Below are positions 25,763 through 34,174 of a DNA stretch of 64,000 bases, one piece after another. Source of the DNA: Desulfitobacterium dehalogenans ATCC 51507 (GTDB lineage Bacteria; Bacillota; Desulfitobacteriia; Desulfitobacteriales; Desulfitobacteriaceae); NCBI RefSeq assembly GCF_000243155.2, contig NC_018017.1:2480001-2544000 (forward strand), read 5' to 3'. How positions within the stretch are numbered: the first letter of the stretch is position 1; each line of letters begins with the position of its first letter. Position numbers and translations under genes: made by a program. The notes below the pieces were generated by a model, which saw nothing but the letters and a program-made list of their open reading frames with translations, was not told where the DNA came from and did not search any database.

Positions 25763-26647
25763 TTAGGCGTTCACAACATTTTGAGTAGCTTTTTGCAATT
25801 CTTCCAAACCTACGCGATCAATAAGCCGACCTATACGCTCTTGAGGTTTGGCATTCTCTTTAAAATAATCCATTACCGCATCAATGACAGGAACGAGTTG
25901 ATCGGATTGGAGATTCTCCAGAAGCAAATCCCCCCTGCGAGGTTTGACTCCGCCGTTGCCACCCACATAGACATGATATCCCTTGCTGGTTCCCATAATC
26001 CCTAGATCCACATTCATAGAATCGGTACATTTATTAGGACAACCGGCAATCCCTATTTTAAATTTGGCGGGCAGGGACATACCATGGTAGCGCTTATCAA
26101 TTTCCATACCGATGCCCAGAGTTTCCTGCAGCCCTCGCTTACAGAAGGTTATACCCGGACATACCTTGACACTGCGAACACACAGTCCCACAGCATGTCC
26201 AGGATCCATACCCAAATCCTCCCATGCATTAGGGATGATTTCCGGGGCTAAGCCTACGATGGCAATCCGCTGGGCGGAAGTCACCTTAATTGCTGCAGCA
26301 TTGTATTTTTCCGCCACATCGGCAATCTTTCGCAATATTTCAGGAGTCGCTACCCCTGCCGGAATATGTGGGGCGATGGCGTAGGTTTTTTTATCCATTT
26401 GCAATATAGCACCCTTAGGTTGGGCTTTGGCTTTAGCTGCTTCGGACATTTCCCCCTGCTCCACTGAATTAACAGCCTCCAGAAGCTTTTCAGGGTCGAG
26501 TTTATGCATTTGTGCAGCATTAAGCAGGGTTTCGTTTACTGAAAAAGGACAGCCCAGGCAATGCAACCCTAATTCCTGCATTACTTCAACCGTTTTGGGG
26601 TTGGTGGCCATGATGTCCTTAAGTTTCATTTCTAATGTAAATTTCAT
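25763..26647 (-). CDS. DUF1858 plus sulfite/nitrite-reductase-like siroheme protein
   Basis: 294 residues. An N-terminal DUF1858 redox-disulfide domain (residues 5-62, CxxC at C30-C33 in HCLGCPF) is fused to a single nitrite/sulfite reductase half-domain (ferredoxin-like region about 88-135). The siroheme-[4Fe-4S] ligand pattern C163-x5-C169 and C203-x3-C207 is complete. Full assimilatory enzymes are about twice this size, so this belongs with the small siroheme proteins of anaerobes, whose substrate is not settled. It follows the 48-residue zinc-ribbon gene by 21 bases and is probably cotranscribed with it. Confidence 0.88.
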   Translation of the reverse strand: MKFTLEMKLKDIMATNPKTVEVMQELGLHCLGCPFSVNETLLNAAQMHKLDPEKLLEAVNSVEQGEMSEAAKAKAQPKGAILQMDKKTYAIAPHIPAGVATPEILRKIADVAEKYNAAAIKVTSAQRIAIVGLAPEIIPNAWEDLGMDPGHAVGLCVRSVKVCPGITFCKRGLQETLGIGMEIDKRYHGMSLPAKFKIGIAGCPNKCTDSMNVDLGIMGTSKGYHVYVGGNGGVKPRRGDLLLENLQSDQLVPVIDAVMDYFKENAKPQERIGRLIDRVGLEELQKATQNVVNA

Positions 26648-26668
26648 TTTAAAACACCTCGATATCTT

Positions 26669-26815
26669 TTAACCATGAATTAACATGGGAAGACAATGCA
26701 CACAAACATGCTTCTCATCCCCTTGATGTACATAAGTTATGACGGGTGTAAGCTCACTGGTTGTTCCACAATGGGAGCATTCCTGCTCGATGTTTTCTTT
26801 TTTCGTATCGGCCAT
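26669..26815 (-). CDS. Small zinc-ribbon-like peptide (48 residues)
   Basis: Starts at ATG 26815, 8 bases after AAGGAGG; an earlier in-frame ATG is only 2 bases from that site. The 48 residues hold two cysteine pairs, C13-x2-C16 (CSHC) and C38-x2-C41 (CVHC), with His at 15, 30, 36, 40 and 47, the layout of a zinc or iron knuckle. It ends 21 bases before the siroheme-protein gene on the same strand. I do not recognise the family; a metal or redox accessory role is inferred from the pairing. Confidence 0.75.
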   Translation of the reverse strand: MADTKKENIEQECSHCGTTSELTPVITYVHQGDEKHVCVHCLPMLIHG

Positions 26816-26983
26816 GTTCATATCCTCCTTAGTAATTATGGCTTAAGTCTAGCAGAACTTTATCCACTCCAATGTGACCTACAGCACTCCTTAGTGTGTT
26901 TTTTTGAACACTTTTTTCATTTCACATCTCAGTTTAAACCTTTCTGAGAGGAAATATACTTAAACAGGAAAACCTGATAAGCA

Positions 26984-27009
26984 TAAAAAAACGCGCTCCA
27001 AGGCGCGTT
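26984..27009 (-). terminator. Terminator after the 152-residue gene
   Basis: Minus strand AACGCGCC, TTGGA loop, GCGCGTT, then six T; it starts 3 bases after the stop codon. Confidence 0.85.
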
Positions 27010-27011
27010 AC

Positions 27012-27470
27012 TTATAGAAGGGCTAAGGATTGAACATCGACTTTTTGAATTTGAATGATCTTCCATCCTTCGGAAGTGGATTGAGTTTGCATCACATAAG
27101 TTTGAACAATTTTTTCCTTGATCGGCGAGGTCCATTCTACATTGACCATCACACTATTGGGATCTGGGGAATCTGCTATTCCCAACTTTTTCAGGCTAAT
27201 TAAGGGATTATTTCTAACCTGAGTCTTCCATAATTCAAATTCCTGTTGCCCGAGTGGATTTAGTTCCTTTGCTACAAGCAGTTGTTCTGCCAATTCCAGT
27301 TGCCTTGTGTCCAGATAGCCCCAAAAACGTTGTACTGCCGCCCGTGGTGAATCGGCATATTGGGGTTGAGTTAGGGACACCATTACAGCTTGAGGAGATT
27401 TCCAGGCAACTATCCCCAGTAAACAGATGAGTGTTACTCCCATGATCCAGACATAACGACTTCGAGTCAT
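27012..27470 (-). CDS. Membrane-anchored protein, unknown
   Basis: 152 residues: one N-terminal membrane anchor (about residues 7-24) followed by a compact domain whose order (helix AAVQRFWGYLDTRQLELAEQL, then strands VMVNVEWTSPI, VQTYVMQTQSTSEGWKIIQIQ) resembles the NTF2/SnoaL-like lipoproteins of Firmicutes. RBS AAGGAGGG. Two strong hairpins (27499-27564) precede it. Its neighbour upstream is spoVM, but I see no shared-operon proof. Confidence 0.78.
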   Translation of the reverse strand: MTRSRYVWIMGVTLICLLGIVAWKSPQAVMVSLTQPQYADSPRAAVQRFWGYLDTRQLELAEQLLVAKELNPLGQQEFELWKTQVRNNPLISLKKLGIADSPDPNSVMVNVEWTSPIKEKIVQTYVMQTQSTSEGWKIIQIQKVDVQSLALL

Positions 27471-27498
27471 GTTTTCCCTCCTTGCTTGTCTTCCTACT

Positions 27499-27564
27499 TT
27501 ATCCTCACAGAGGATAAGGGCGACTAAGCTTCAGTTGGGGCGCAACCCCACCTGAAGACAAGTC
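27499..27564 (-). ncRNA. Two strong leader hairpins, unknown RNA element
   Basis: A perfect 8-bp hairpin (TTATCCTC/GAGGATAA, 27499-27517) lies next to a long composite one (27522-27564: GACT/AGTC outer pairs, then TTCAG/CTGAA, then TGGGG/CCCCA around CGCAA). There is no T-run, so it is not a simple terminator. It sits between spoVM and the 27012-27470 gene and would be in the 5' leader of the latter. No named riboswitch fits. Confidence 0.5.
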
Positions 27565-27651
27565 TACTTTATATCTATAGGAGGGAACCCGCTTTCATGT
27601 CATGTCTTAAGTAATTTTTATTTTTTAATCCTACTAACATAGTTGCTAGAC

Positions 27652-27717
27652 TTAATTGAATACCTTGCGGAGGAAGCTGAGTACGAACTCAGGCAGGCGG
27701 ACATAGTAAACCTTCAT
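27652..27717 (-). CDS. spoVM: SpoVM, 21-residue spore-coat anchoring peptide
   Basis: A 21-codon frame starting at ATG 27717, 6 bases after AGAGGTGAT: MKVYYVRLPEFVLSFLRKVF plus one Asn. It aligns without gaps to the known Bacillus SpoVM over its first 18 positions, keeping M1, K2, Y4, basic 7, L8, the critical P9, F11 and R17. SpoVM is an amphipathic helix that lies in the outer forespore membrane, recognises its positive curvature and tethers SpoIVA, seeding coat and cortex assembly. At 21 residues it is shorter than the Bacillus peptide (26) and lacks the charged tail. Too short for most gene finders. Confidence rests on this alignment from memory. Confidence 0.85.
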   Translation of the reverse strand: MKVYYVRLPEFVLSFLRKVFN

Positions 27718-27772
27718 TCAGATCACCTCTTTCCTTCTTAATAAGTTTATGCGATAGGCCATCTGATGGGAC

Positions 27773-28123
27773 TTAAATAATTTGGTAATTTTTCACTGCC
27801 TCTTCCAATTGAGCAACAAGTAGTTTTTCGTCTTCAGTACTGGCTGTGAAGTAAAGTCGTCCGATAATTGAGCTAATAATTCTTAATACATCCTCAACAA
27901 CGAGTTTATCTCGCATAGCTAATTGAGCACTGGTTTCTACTAAAGCGATACCAAATTGATGGCCTACCCCTTCTTTCATTGTTTTCATACAGGTTTTTCC
28001 CAACAATTTCATAACTAAAGAAGCCTCTTGAGCATCAAGTTGTCGAGCAGCATCAATAACGGTTGTTAACCCTTGCACCATTCTTAATCCCACATTGGCC
28101 CAATTCACTTGTTGATTATCCAT
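27773..28123 (-). CDS. Soluble helical protein, unknown
   Basis: About 116 residues from ATG 28123 (MDNQQVNWANVG), 7 bases after GGAGG; an upstream extension is open for 11 codons but lacks a site. It is mostly helical and amphipathic with a Gly-x-Gly-His turn (EGVGHQFGIALVETSAQLA), with no membrane span or catalytic motif. It ends 55 bases upstream of spoVM on the same strand, so it could share its transcript. Function unknown. Confidence 0.72.
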   Translation of the reverse strand: MDNQQVNWANVGLRMVQGLTTVIDAARQLDAQEASLVMKLLGKTCMKTMKEGVGHQFGIALVETSAQLAMRDKLVVEDVLRIISSIIGRLYFTASTEDEKLLVAQLEEAVKNYQII

Positions 28124-28185
28124 GCTTTTCCCTCCATACAAGTGTTTCCGTGCCATACTATATGCAAAGATCCTTGAATGGGTGA

Positions 28186-28306
28186 TAAAGAAAACCCGGC
28201 TTCGCCCAGCCTTTGACCTATATCTCCAGTGGGGCGAAGTCGCTGGTTGCCCTTATGCTTAGAAAGCATATAACGCAAGTTTATGCTTTCTGATAGCGAA
28301 ACAAAA
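28186..28306. repeat. 121-bp two-hairpin dispersed repeat, copy 1
   Basis: Matches 51924-52044 over its whole length. On the minus strand it folds into GAAAGCATA/TATGCTTTC around AACTTGCGTTA, then a second hairpin CTTCGCCC/GGGCGAAG. The pattern resembles non-autonomous relatives of IS200/IS605 (palindrome-associated elements); that label is inference. It lies directly after the pssA terminator. Confidence 0.75.
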
Positions 28307-28334
28307 ACGGGTACAGAGCAATACTCTGTACCCG
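28303..28334 (-). terminator. Terminator after pssA
   Basis: Minus strand CGGGTACAGAG, TATTG, CTCTGTACCCG, then TTTTTG: a perfect 11-bp stem. Confidence 0.85.
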
Positions 28335-28379
28335 CACGATACCTAAAACCTTGTCCCTTGATAATCACAGCAGAATCAG

Positions 28380-28907
28380 CTATTTCCCCAGCTTCGGGAC
28401 CTTGATTGTGGAGACCATGAGAAATGCCAATACTGCCAAAGCCACAGGAAAAATTACCCAAGGCAGGCTTTTATGAAAAAGGATCAATAAAGCCATGAAC
28501 CCGCCGGCAAAAGTAATAGGTACGCCCAAAAAATGGGTGGTTATGTTGAGAATATTAAACCGAGCCAAACGAACTGCTCCGCACATGGCGAAAGCAGCAG
28601 CAAGAAGCATACCCCAAAATCCCATATGCGCTGCCAGCAGGACTTTATAAGTTAAAACCGCTGGAGCTACACCAAAGGAAACCACATCACATAAAGAATC
28701 CAGTTCCTTGCCAAAATCTGAACTCACGGAAAGCTTACGGGCTACCTTACCGTCCATACTATCCATAAGAACGGAGAATAAAATGAACCCGGCAGCCATT
28801 TTATATTCACCATTCATGGTCCAAAGAATCGCCAAGAATCCAAAAAACAAATTCCCTAGTGTAAAAACACTGGGGATCATATCCACTTTAATGGACTTAC
28901 CACTCAC
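28380..28907 (-). CDS. pssA: CDP-diacylglycerol-serine O-phosphatidyltransferase
   Basis: 175-residue membrane enzyme that joins CDP-diacylglycerol and serine to make phosphatidylserine, precursor of phosphatidylethanolamine. The CDP-alcohol phosphatidyltransferase motif D-G-x2-A-R-x8-G-x3-D-x3-D is complete (from about residue 51, MDGKVARKLSVSSDFG onward). The start IPSVFTLGNLFFGFLAI is typical of PssA rather than PgsA. No psd decarboxylase is adjacent. It ends in a strong terminator. Confidence 0.9.
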   Translation of the reverse strand: MSGKSIKVDMIPSVFTLGNLFFGFLAILWTMNGEYKMAAGFILFSVLMDSMDGKVARKLSVSSDFGKELDSLCDVVSFGVAPAVLTYKVLLAAHMGFWGMLLAAAFAMCGAVRLARFNILNITTHFLGVPITFAGGFMALLILFHKSLPWVIFPVALAVLAFLMVSTIKVPKLGK

Positions 28908-29062
28908 ACAACTTCACTCTCCCAACATTTTCTAACCTGACTTTGTCTCATCTTATCATCTCCATCTGATGGGAGAACATCTTACATCTTTTCCTGGCTC
29001 CATTATAAGGTAACGAAGCTTCACAGTGATCATGCTTAAGTTTATCATCTTTTCTTTAATTA

Positions 29063-31849
29063 TTAAAGCAATTCCTTTTGATATTCCTCGTCAAACCAAC
29101 TATCTATTTTGTCGAGAATCTGCGACCTACTGGTTCGAATATGAGTTCTGACCGGCAGGGAACTCAAAAAATATCTCCCATATCGCTTATGAATTACTCT
29201 GCCATCGCATAGAATAACAAGCCCTCGATCCGATTTGGAGCGAATCAAGCGGCCAAAACCTTGTTTAAAACGAAGTACAGCCTCGGGAAGAAGAAACTCA
29301 TAAAAGGGATTTCTTCCCTGTGCTTCAAGATATTCTGACCGTGCGGCGATGAGTGGGCGATTAGGGGGTCCAAAAGGCAATTTTATGAGAATGACACAGG
29401 ACAACTTATCCCCTGGGATATCGATACCTTCCCAAAAGCTGCTGGCTCCCAATAAAACACTCTTGGGATTATCAAGAAATGCTTCGAGAATGGCCTGACG
29501 TCCTCCATCTATTCCTTGAGCCAGCAGTTCAATCCCAGAACCTTCTAGGTAGCGGCTCAAAGGCAAGTGAATCTCCCGCAAAAAGCGATGAGAGGTAAAA
29601 AGCACCAGAGTTCTTCCCTGCATGCGCTCAGATACCTCTGATATAAAAAGCGCTACTTTTTCTATATCAAATAATTCATCTTGATCCACATCCACTAAAT
29701 CCTTTACGACCATAAGCTGCATCTGATGATCATAATCGAAGGGAGAATCCACCAGTAAAGATGTCGTACTTTCATTTAAACCAATTTCCCTCAAAAAATG
29801 CTGAAATGAATTGGAAATGCTTATGGTTGCGGAAGTCAAAATGGCACAATCCAGAGGTGCAAACAGTTTCTCCTTAAGAATGGAGCTCACATCCACTGGA
29901 GAGGTTTTCAGTAAAATTCGATTGCTTTGTTCCAGCCAGCTGACCCGAGTAAGTTGGTCTACTTGCTGTGCAAGAACGAAACACTCTCTCATCTCTTCAA
30001 GGTTCCGTATTCGTCCAGAAATCTCATGGGCCAGAGCTGCTGAGTCCTCATCATCTTGAGAATCGAGAAGATTAATCATGGCTTTAAGTAAGTCAGTTAT
30101 GACCTTAAGCCGCCCTAACAAATTTTCGATTTGCACAGCTACAGTTTGCCACCATCTTTCCTTATGGCAGTGAACCGTTAATCGATAGGAAAGTTCCTTC
30201 CCTAGTATTTGTTCAAAGGTTGCAAAGAGCTCTTCAGCCTGTTGATAGAGTTCGTCACAGGCTTCAGGTAGTTTTTCAAGGTATCCACGAAAACGTTCCC
30301 AAAGGGCCACAGAAAGAATGCGTTCCCACAATTGAGCTCTTGCTTTAACATTCCCGTAGAAACTTCCTGCCATAGAACGGCTGAGCAGATTAAGGACTCG
30401 GGAAATCTGTTCCAGACTAATCTCATTCCCTAATTGCTCTAAAGCCGATTGATGGAGATGGTGGGCTTCGTCTACGACCAATTCGTGGTATTCGGGCAAA
30501 ATATTCCTATCTGTCCTAATATCCGAAAAGAGCAAAGAATGATTGACGATGATTAAGTCAGCCTCTTCAGCACGCTTGCGGGCCTGCAGCATATAACAGC
30601 GATTGGCTTGAGAGCATTTTCCAGGTATACAGCTCTCTTCCTCGCAATTCAGGCTCCCCCATATCTTTCCCAGGTTTGGGATTTGTGAGACCTCCTGCCA
30701 ATCCCCAGTGGTGGTTTCTCTAAGCCACACCATAATGCTCAGGAGGACCAGACGCTCACCAGGGTCTAATTCCGTAGTGATGCTCAGGGTTGACAACCAT
30801 CTTTTCAAGCATATATAATTTGATTTTCCTTTTAATAAGACTCCACGGAAGGAAAAAGGTAAAACTTGAGCAAGAATAGGGAGATCTTTTTTAAAAATCT
30901 GCTCCTGTAAAGGAATGGTATGAGTAGCCACCACGACTTTTTTCCCTGTTGTTTTAGACCACCAAAGGCTGGGAATTAAATAAGCATAGGATTTCCCTGT
31001 ACCTGTTCCGGCTTCTATGACGATATGGGTAGAGCTTATCAAGGACTCACCCACGGCTTTGGCCATCTGCAACTGACCAAGACGGCTTTCATAACTTTTC
31101 AGCTTATTTTCCAAGATTCCCCCTTGAGAAAAGCACTTCTCAATCCACCCTATATCTTCTGAGAAGGGTTCTTCGTCCTTCTGCTCTTCAAAAAGGCCTA
31201 AATCCTGATTATAAAGCACCAAATCGGTTGGTATCAGCCGTTCGGGGAATTTCCTCCTGGTGGTTTTCTCTAATTCCCGAAGAAAGCCGGTTACCCGTGA
31301 ATTGCCGGCAATGGCAAGGGCTCTTTGATAGAAACCCAAATCCAAAGTCAATCCTTTTTCCCAGCAGGCTTGTAATAGTTCCCAAGCAGCCTGCGCATCC
31401 GACAAAGCCCGATGGGCCTTTACCAAGGGTGTCAAACCGAGGCTCTTGGTTAGATCACCTAATTTATACTTATTCATATTAGGGTAAAGGATTCGGGTAA
31501 TCTCCAAAGTGTCCCAGAGAGTGTTTTCAAAATGAATATTTAAGGCGTGCTCAAGAAATCCTAAATCAAACTCAACATTATGCCCCACGATAATGGCATT
31601 TTGGAAAAGATTTAGGATCTTATCACGATAAGTCTGAAGGGAACCGGCTTGCCTTAATTCCTCTTGAGAGATACCCGTTAGTCGTAAAATTCGTTCCGGG
31701 ACTTGCCTTCGGGGTGAGATTAAAGCGCTAAAAGTCTCCGCTTCTTTCCCCTCTTCAATGCTCAAGGCAGCAAATTCTATGATTTCATCGTTATAGATAT
31801 CAAATCCAGTGGTTTCAATATCAACAACTACTATTTTTCGTTTAATCAT
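29063..31849 (-). CDS. dinG: DnaQ-DinG fusion: 3'-5' exonuclease plus DinG-family helicase
   Basis: 928 residues, the size of the Bacillus DinG/YpvG type. Residues about 5-165 are a DEDDh exonuclease domain (VVDIETTGF, GHNVEFDLGFLE, HRALSDAQAA). The rest is an XPD/DinG superfamily 2 helicase: Walker A EAGTGTGKSYAYLIPSLWW near residue 280, DEAH box VVDEAHHLH, then SFWEGIDIPGD and QGFGRLIRSKSDRG. The four cysteines near residue 410 (C-EEES-C-IPGK-C-SQANR-C) are positioned like the iron-sulfur ligands of DinG/XPD; many Bacillus members lack them. It acts on DNA in repair; exact substrate not known. Confidence 0.92.
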   Translation of the reverse strand: MIKRKIVVVDIETTGFDIYNDEIIEFAALSIEEGKEAETFSALISPRRQVPERILRLTGISQEELRQAGSLQTYRDKILNLFQNAIIVGHNVEFDLGFLEHALNIHFENTLWDTLEITRILYPNMNKYKLGDLTKSLGLTPLVKAHRALSDAQAAWELLQACWEKGLTLDLGFYQRALAIAGNSRVTGFLRELEKTTRRKFPERLIPTDLVLYNQDLGLFEEQKDEEPFSEDIGWIEKCFSQGGILENKLKSYESRLGQLQMAKAVGESLISSTHIVIEAGTGTGKSYAYLIPSLWWSKTTGKKVVVATHTIPLQEQIFKKDLPILAQVLPFSFRGVLLKGKSNYICLKRWLSTLSITTELDPGERLVLLSIMVWLRETTTGDWQEVSQIPNLGKIWGSLNCEEESCIPGKCSQANRCYMLQARKRAEEADLIIVNHSLLFSDIRTDRNILPEYHELVVDEAHHLHQSALEQLGNEISLEQISRVLNLLSRSMAGSFYGNVKARAQLWERILSVALWERFRGYLEKLPEACDELYQQAEELFATFEQILGKELSYRLTVHCHKERWWQTVAVQIENLLGRLKVITDLLKAMINLLDSQDDEDSAALAHEISGRIRNLEEMRECFVLAQQVDQLTRVSWLEQSNRILLKTSPVDVSSILKEKLFAPLDCAILTSATISISNSFQHFLREIGLNESTTSLLVDSPFDYDHQMQLMVVKDLVDVDQDELFDIEKVALFISEVSERMQGRTLVLFTSHRFLREIHLPLSRYLEGSGIELLAQGIDGGRQAILEAFLDNPKSVLLGASSFWEGIDIPGDKLSCVILIKLPFGPPNRPLIAARSEYLEAQGRNPFYEFLLPEAVLRFKQGFGRLIRSKSDRGLVILCDGRVIHKRYGRYFLSSLPVRTHIRTSRSQILDKIDSWFDEEYQKELL

Positions 31850-32024
31850 CAATGAGCCCCTTTCTGAAAGTCATTTTACACACATTTGCACAAGGAATCA
31901 ATGCAAGACTTCAAAAGAAGGGTTTAGCTTTTATAAAGCGAATTAATAGTAATTGTCATTTTGAAGAAAATTCTTTAGCAAAAATTATACCTCGTATTTC
32001 TACAGGTTCGGGAGGAAGTATACC

Positions 32025-32735
32025 TTGAATAAGCTCCGTAGGATATCTTCAATGATATGTATCATGCTATTGGTCTTTATTTTAAGCGGTTGCGCAGATC
32101 GACCTTTTTTAACTAAAGATGGCATGTACAGCATCGTTTCCATTTCTTCAGATCAAACGGTACAGAAAACTCCTATTCAATTAACATGGAATTCCAATAT
32201 CGCTGTCATGCAGAAGCTTCTGGTCGAAGCCTCCTTTGTCTTAGGAGACCTCCATTCTATCCCCAGCTTAGAGTCCGGTGAAGCCATAGTCCAAGATGAC
32301 CTCGGCTTAAGCCCACCTAAACACTTAGAAGCCTCTCTTGTTCCATCCGGAGAAGGAACCTTTATCCCTATCAATGCCTTCGAACCGGCAAAGGACCTGA
32401 TTGAGGCCAAAGAGGATGTCAAGACCGCCCGTAGTGTTATCCATGACGAAAGGTTGAATGAAAACCTCAGCAGCCTGCTCGGTGAGTCTACCGAAACCAT
32501 CCTTTTGGAAGCAACTTTTCCCGAGATGAAACCCTTTGCACTGCTCATTGATAATGAGATCAAGACTCTCAATATAACATCTATTCAGATTGAAGTCATA
32601 GGGAAGTATCCTGGTCGCGTCCTATTAAATCAAAACATCATCCTGCAAGGGATTCCTAATCCTAATCTCCAATCGGCTTTCATAGAATTCTTAAAAATGC
32701 AGCAGAAAACCGAACAAATACCCGGCAACGGATAG
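32025..32735 (+). CDS. Lipoprotein of unknown function
   Basis: 236 residues from a TTG start at 32025 preceded by GGGAGGAAG. The signal ends at a lipobox (LSGC, Cys 23), so the protein is anchored outside the membrane. The remainder shows no known domain; a proline-rich, acidic middle precedes a strand-rich end. Own terminator at 32771-32807. Function unknown. Confidence 0.75.
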   Translation: MNKLRRISSMICIMLLVFILSGCADRPFLTKDGMYSIVSISSDQTVQKTPIQLTWNSNIAVMQKLLVEASFVLGDLHSIPSLESGEAIVQDDLGLSPPKHLEASLVPSGEGTFIPINAFEPAKDLIEAKEDVKTARSVIHDERLNENLSSLLGESTETILLEATFPEMKPFALLIDNEIKTLNITSIQIEVIGKYPGRVLLNQNIILQGIPNPNLQSAFIEFLKMQQKTEQIPGNG

Positions 32736-32770
32736 GTTAAGACTCTATTTATCGGATAAAGATAGTAAAA

Positions 32771-32807
32771 ACAAGAAGCTCGCTTAACAGCGGCTTCTTG
32801 TTGTATT
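32771..32807. terminator. Bidirectional terminator
   Basis: ACAAGAAGC paired with GCTTCTTGT, T-rich on both sides, between convergent genes. Confidence 0.8.
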
Positions 32808-32824
32808 TACGACAATTTAAATCA

Positions 32825-33451
32825 TCAATGATTGGGTTTGACCGGACTGGGAAAATGGCGACAGAATCGATTGAATCCAAATACATACATCGCTAATTTT
32901 TCAGGCCGTAGGTGCATCCATTCTGACATGTTTACTTCTTCTCCAAAACGATTGCGCAACACACCGTCACTTTGTATCCAGCCGCTTGGGCCATTTTCGT
33001 GTAATTTAACTTCCCATATCGTTCTGTTTTCTTGACATTGTACTGACGAAATATGCAGTCCACATCGAGCATGGTAAATTTCAATAAGTTTGACGATTAA
33101 AGTTGCCAAAGGGTCGATTTGATGCTTTGTATCAAGGGGAGTAATTTGAATTTCTTCCTTGATCTGCCTTGCTAATTCTTCAAGACTTTTTTCATTGCGG
33201 TACCGTTGTTCAAGTGGAATATTCAAATTTCTTGCATGTAAAGATCCCGAGCGCAAATCAAAATGGAGGGGGTCGTGTTCCTGGAGATTAAGAATGAGCC
33301 GACTTCCATCCACTTGAATTTGTCCCGGTACACTTGACAGAAGCTGGTGCGCGATTTGGTAGGCAAGAATATGAGCTGATACCTCCCGCTCATCACGTTG
33401 GGTACAGCTTTGACATTCTTTTACCGGATTGACATCTAAGGCTATCCTCAA
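32825..33451 (-). CDS. Unknown protein with N-terminal CxxC
   Basis: About 208 residues beginning LRIALDVNPVKECQSCTQRD if started at the TTG at 33451, which follows GGGGGTG by 6 bases. The frame is open to 33508 with another possible TTG, but an extended -10 sequence (TGTGTATAAT on the minus strand, ending at 33491) lies inside that extension, so I prefer the shorter form. C13 and C16 (from this start) make a possible metal site. The rest is mixed and without a known domain. Confidence 0.7.
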   Translation of the reverse strand: MRIALDVNPVKECQSCTQRDEREVSAHILAYQIAHQLLSSVPGQIQVDGSRLILNLQEHDPLHFDLRSGSLHARNLNIPLEQRYRNEKSLEELARQIKEEIQITPLDTKHQIDPLATLIVKLIEIYHARCGLHISSVQCQENRTIWEVKLHENGPSGWIQSDGVLRNRFGEEVNMSEWMHLRPEKLAMYVFGFNRFCRHFPSPVKPNH

Positions 33452-33625
33452 CCTAAACACCCCCATATTTTTTCTATCTAGTCTATCCATATTATACACA
33501 AATCCCAAAGAAAAATCCTCATAATATTTTAAATTTTTAAAAAATTTGCTACAAAATTTTTGTGCTCGTATCTGCCTATTCTACTTTTTTATTGCCATAA
33601 GTTTAGAAGGCTATCTATATATCAA

Positions 33626-33655
33626 GAAAAGGAGAACCAGCTTTGTCTCCTTTTC
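33626..33655 (-). terminator. Terminator after the monooxygenase-like gene
   Basis: AAAAGGAGA paired with TCTCCTTTT across an 11-base loop, about 30 bases past the stop codon at 33684. Confidence 0.7.
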
Positions 33656-33683
33656 TACGTTGATATATTCTCACATCATTCTT

Positions 33684-33947
33684 TTAAGATTTCTCATCAA
33701 TAATATCAAACAGCTGCGGGGTGGCCTGTTTAAAGGCTTTGTTTTCTCCAACTGTGGCCGCCCATTTTTCGTAGGCACTGAGATTCTCCCATTTGGTCAT
33801 CACCATAATCTCATTGGAATTGGTTTGTTCATTGATGCTGGCGTATTTAAATCCTCCGACTTGTTCTAAAGTATCCAGACCGCTGCGAATATCCGATAAT
33901 AACCGATCACGATCGGGGGCATCAAAAGTATGAACGATAGTAAGCAT
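33684..33947 (-). CDS. Antibiotic-biosynthesis-monooxygenase-like (ABM) protein
   Basis: About 87 residues from ATG 33947 (MLTIVHTFDAPD), 6 bases after GGGAGGT. The ferredoxin-like ABM fold is suggested by VVHTF-like strand 1, the central MVMTKWENLSAYEKWAATV helix-strand with the conserved W-x-s-x2-a-x2-W spacing, and PQLFDII at the end. Members include heme-degrading and quinol monooxygenases; which reaction applies is not visible, and the heme-contact Asn of IsdG is not evident. Confidence 0.75.
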   Translation of the reverse strand: MLTIVHTFDAPDRDRLLSDIRSGLDTLEQVGGFKYASINEQTNSNEIMVMTKWENLSAYEKWAATVGENKAFKQATPQLFDIIDEKS

Positions 33948-34174
33948 GGTGGTACCTCCCTGAACAAACGTTTTATTCATTTTTTATTTTATCCCAACTC
34001 CTAATCGATCATACAAAAAATTACGAACACTTCACTTTTTTCCTTGTTCCACATAGACTATTTTGCAAGGTTTTCAATTATGGTGAAGAAAATTCTTGCA
34101 GTCATCGTTTTTTGCTTCTTAAAGTGCTATACTTGATTTGTGAATCACATCAATGTGTGACAAGGAGGATCCTG

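Noticed and set aside
26880-26930. Inverted repeat GTGTG...CACAC upstream of the zinc-ribbon gene as an Rex or CRP/FNR operator
   Set aside because: The match to any of these consensus sites is poor and it lies in an A/T-rich tract where such dyads arise by chance.
28186-28306. Cyclic-di-GMP (GEMM) riboswitch
   Set aside because: An AGCCGGGTT-like word is present, but the rest of the GEMM core (the conserved GGGCAAACC and GACGCAAAGCC blocks) is not, and no gene follows directly.
28105-28461. Open frame across repeat copy 1, with a similar frame at 51870-52175
   Set aside because: The shared peptide (NLRYMLSKHKGNQRLR) comes from the structural repeat; no ribosome site, and each frame runs into unrelated sequence (pssA in one).
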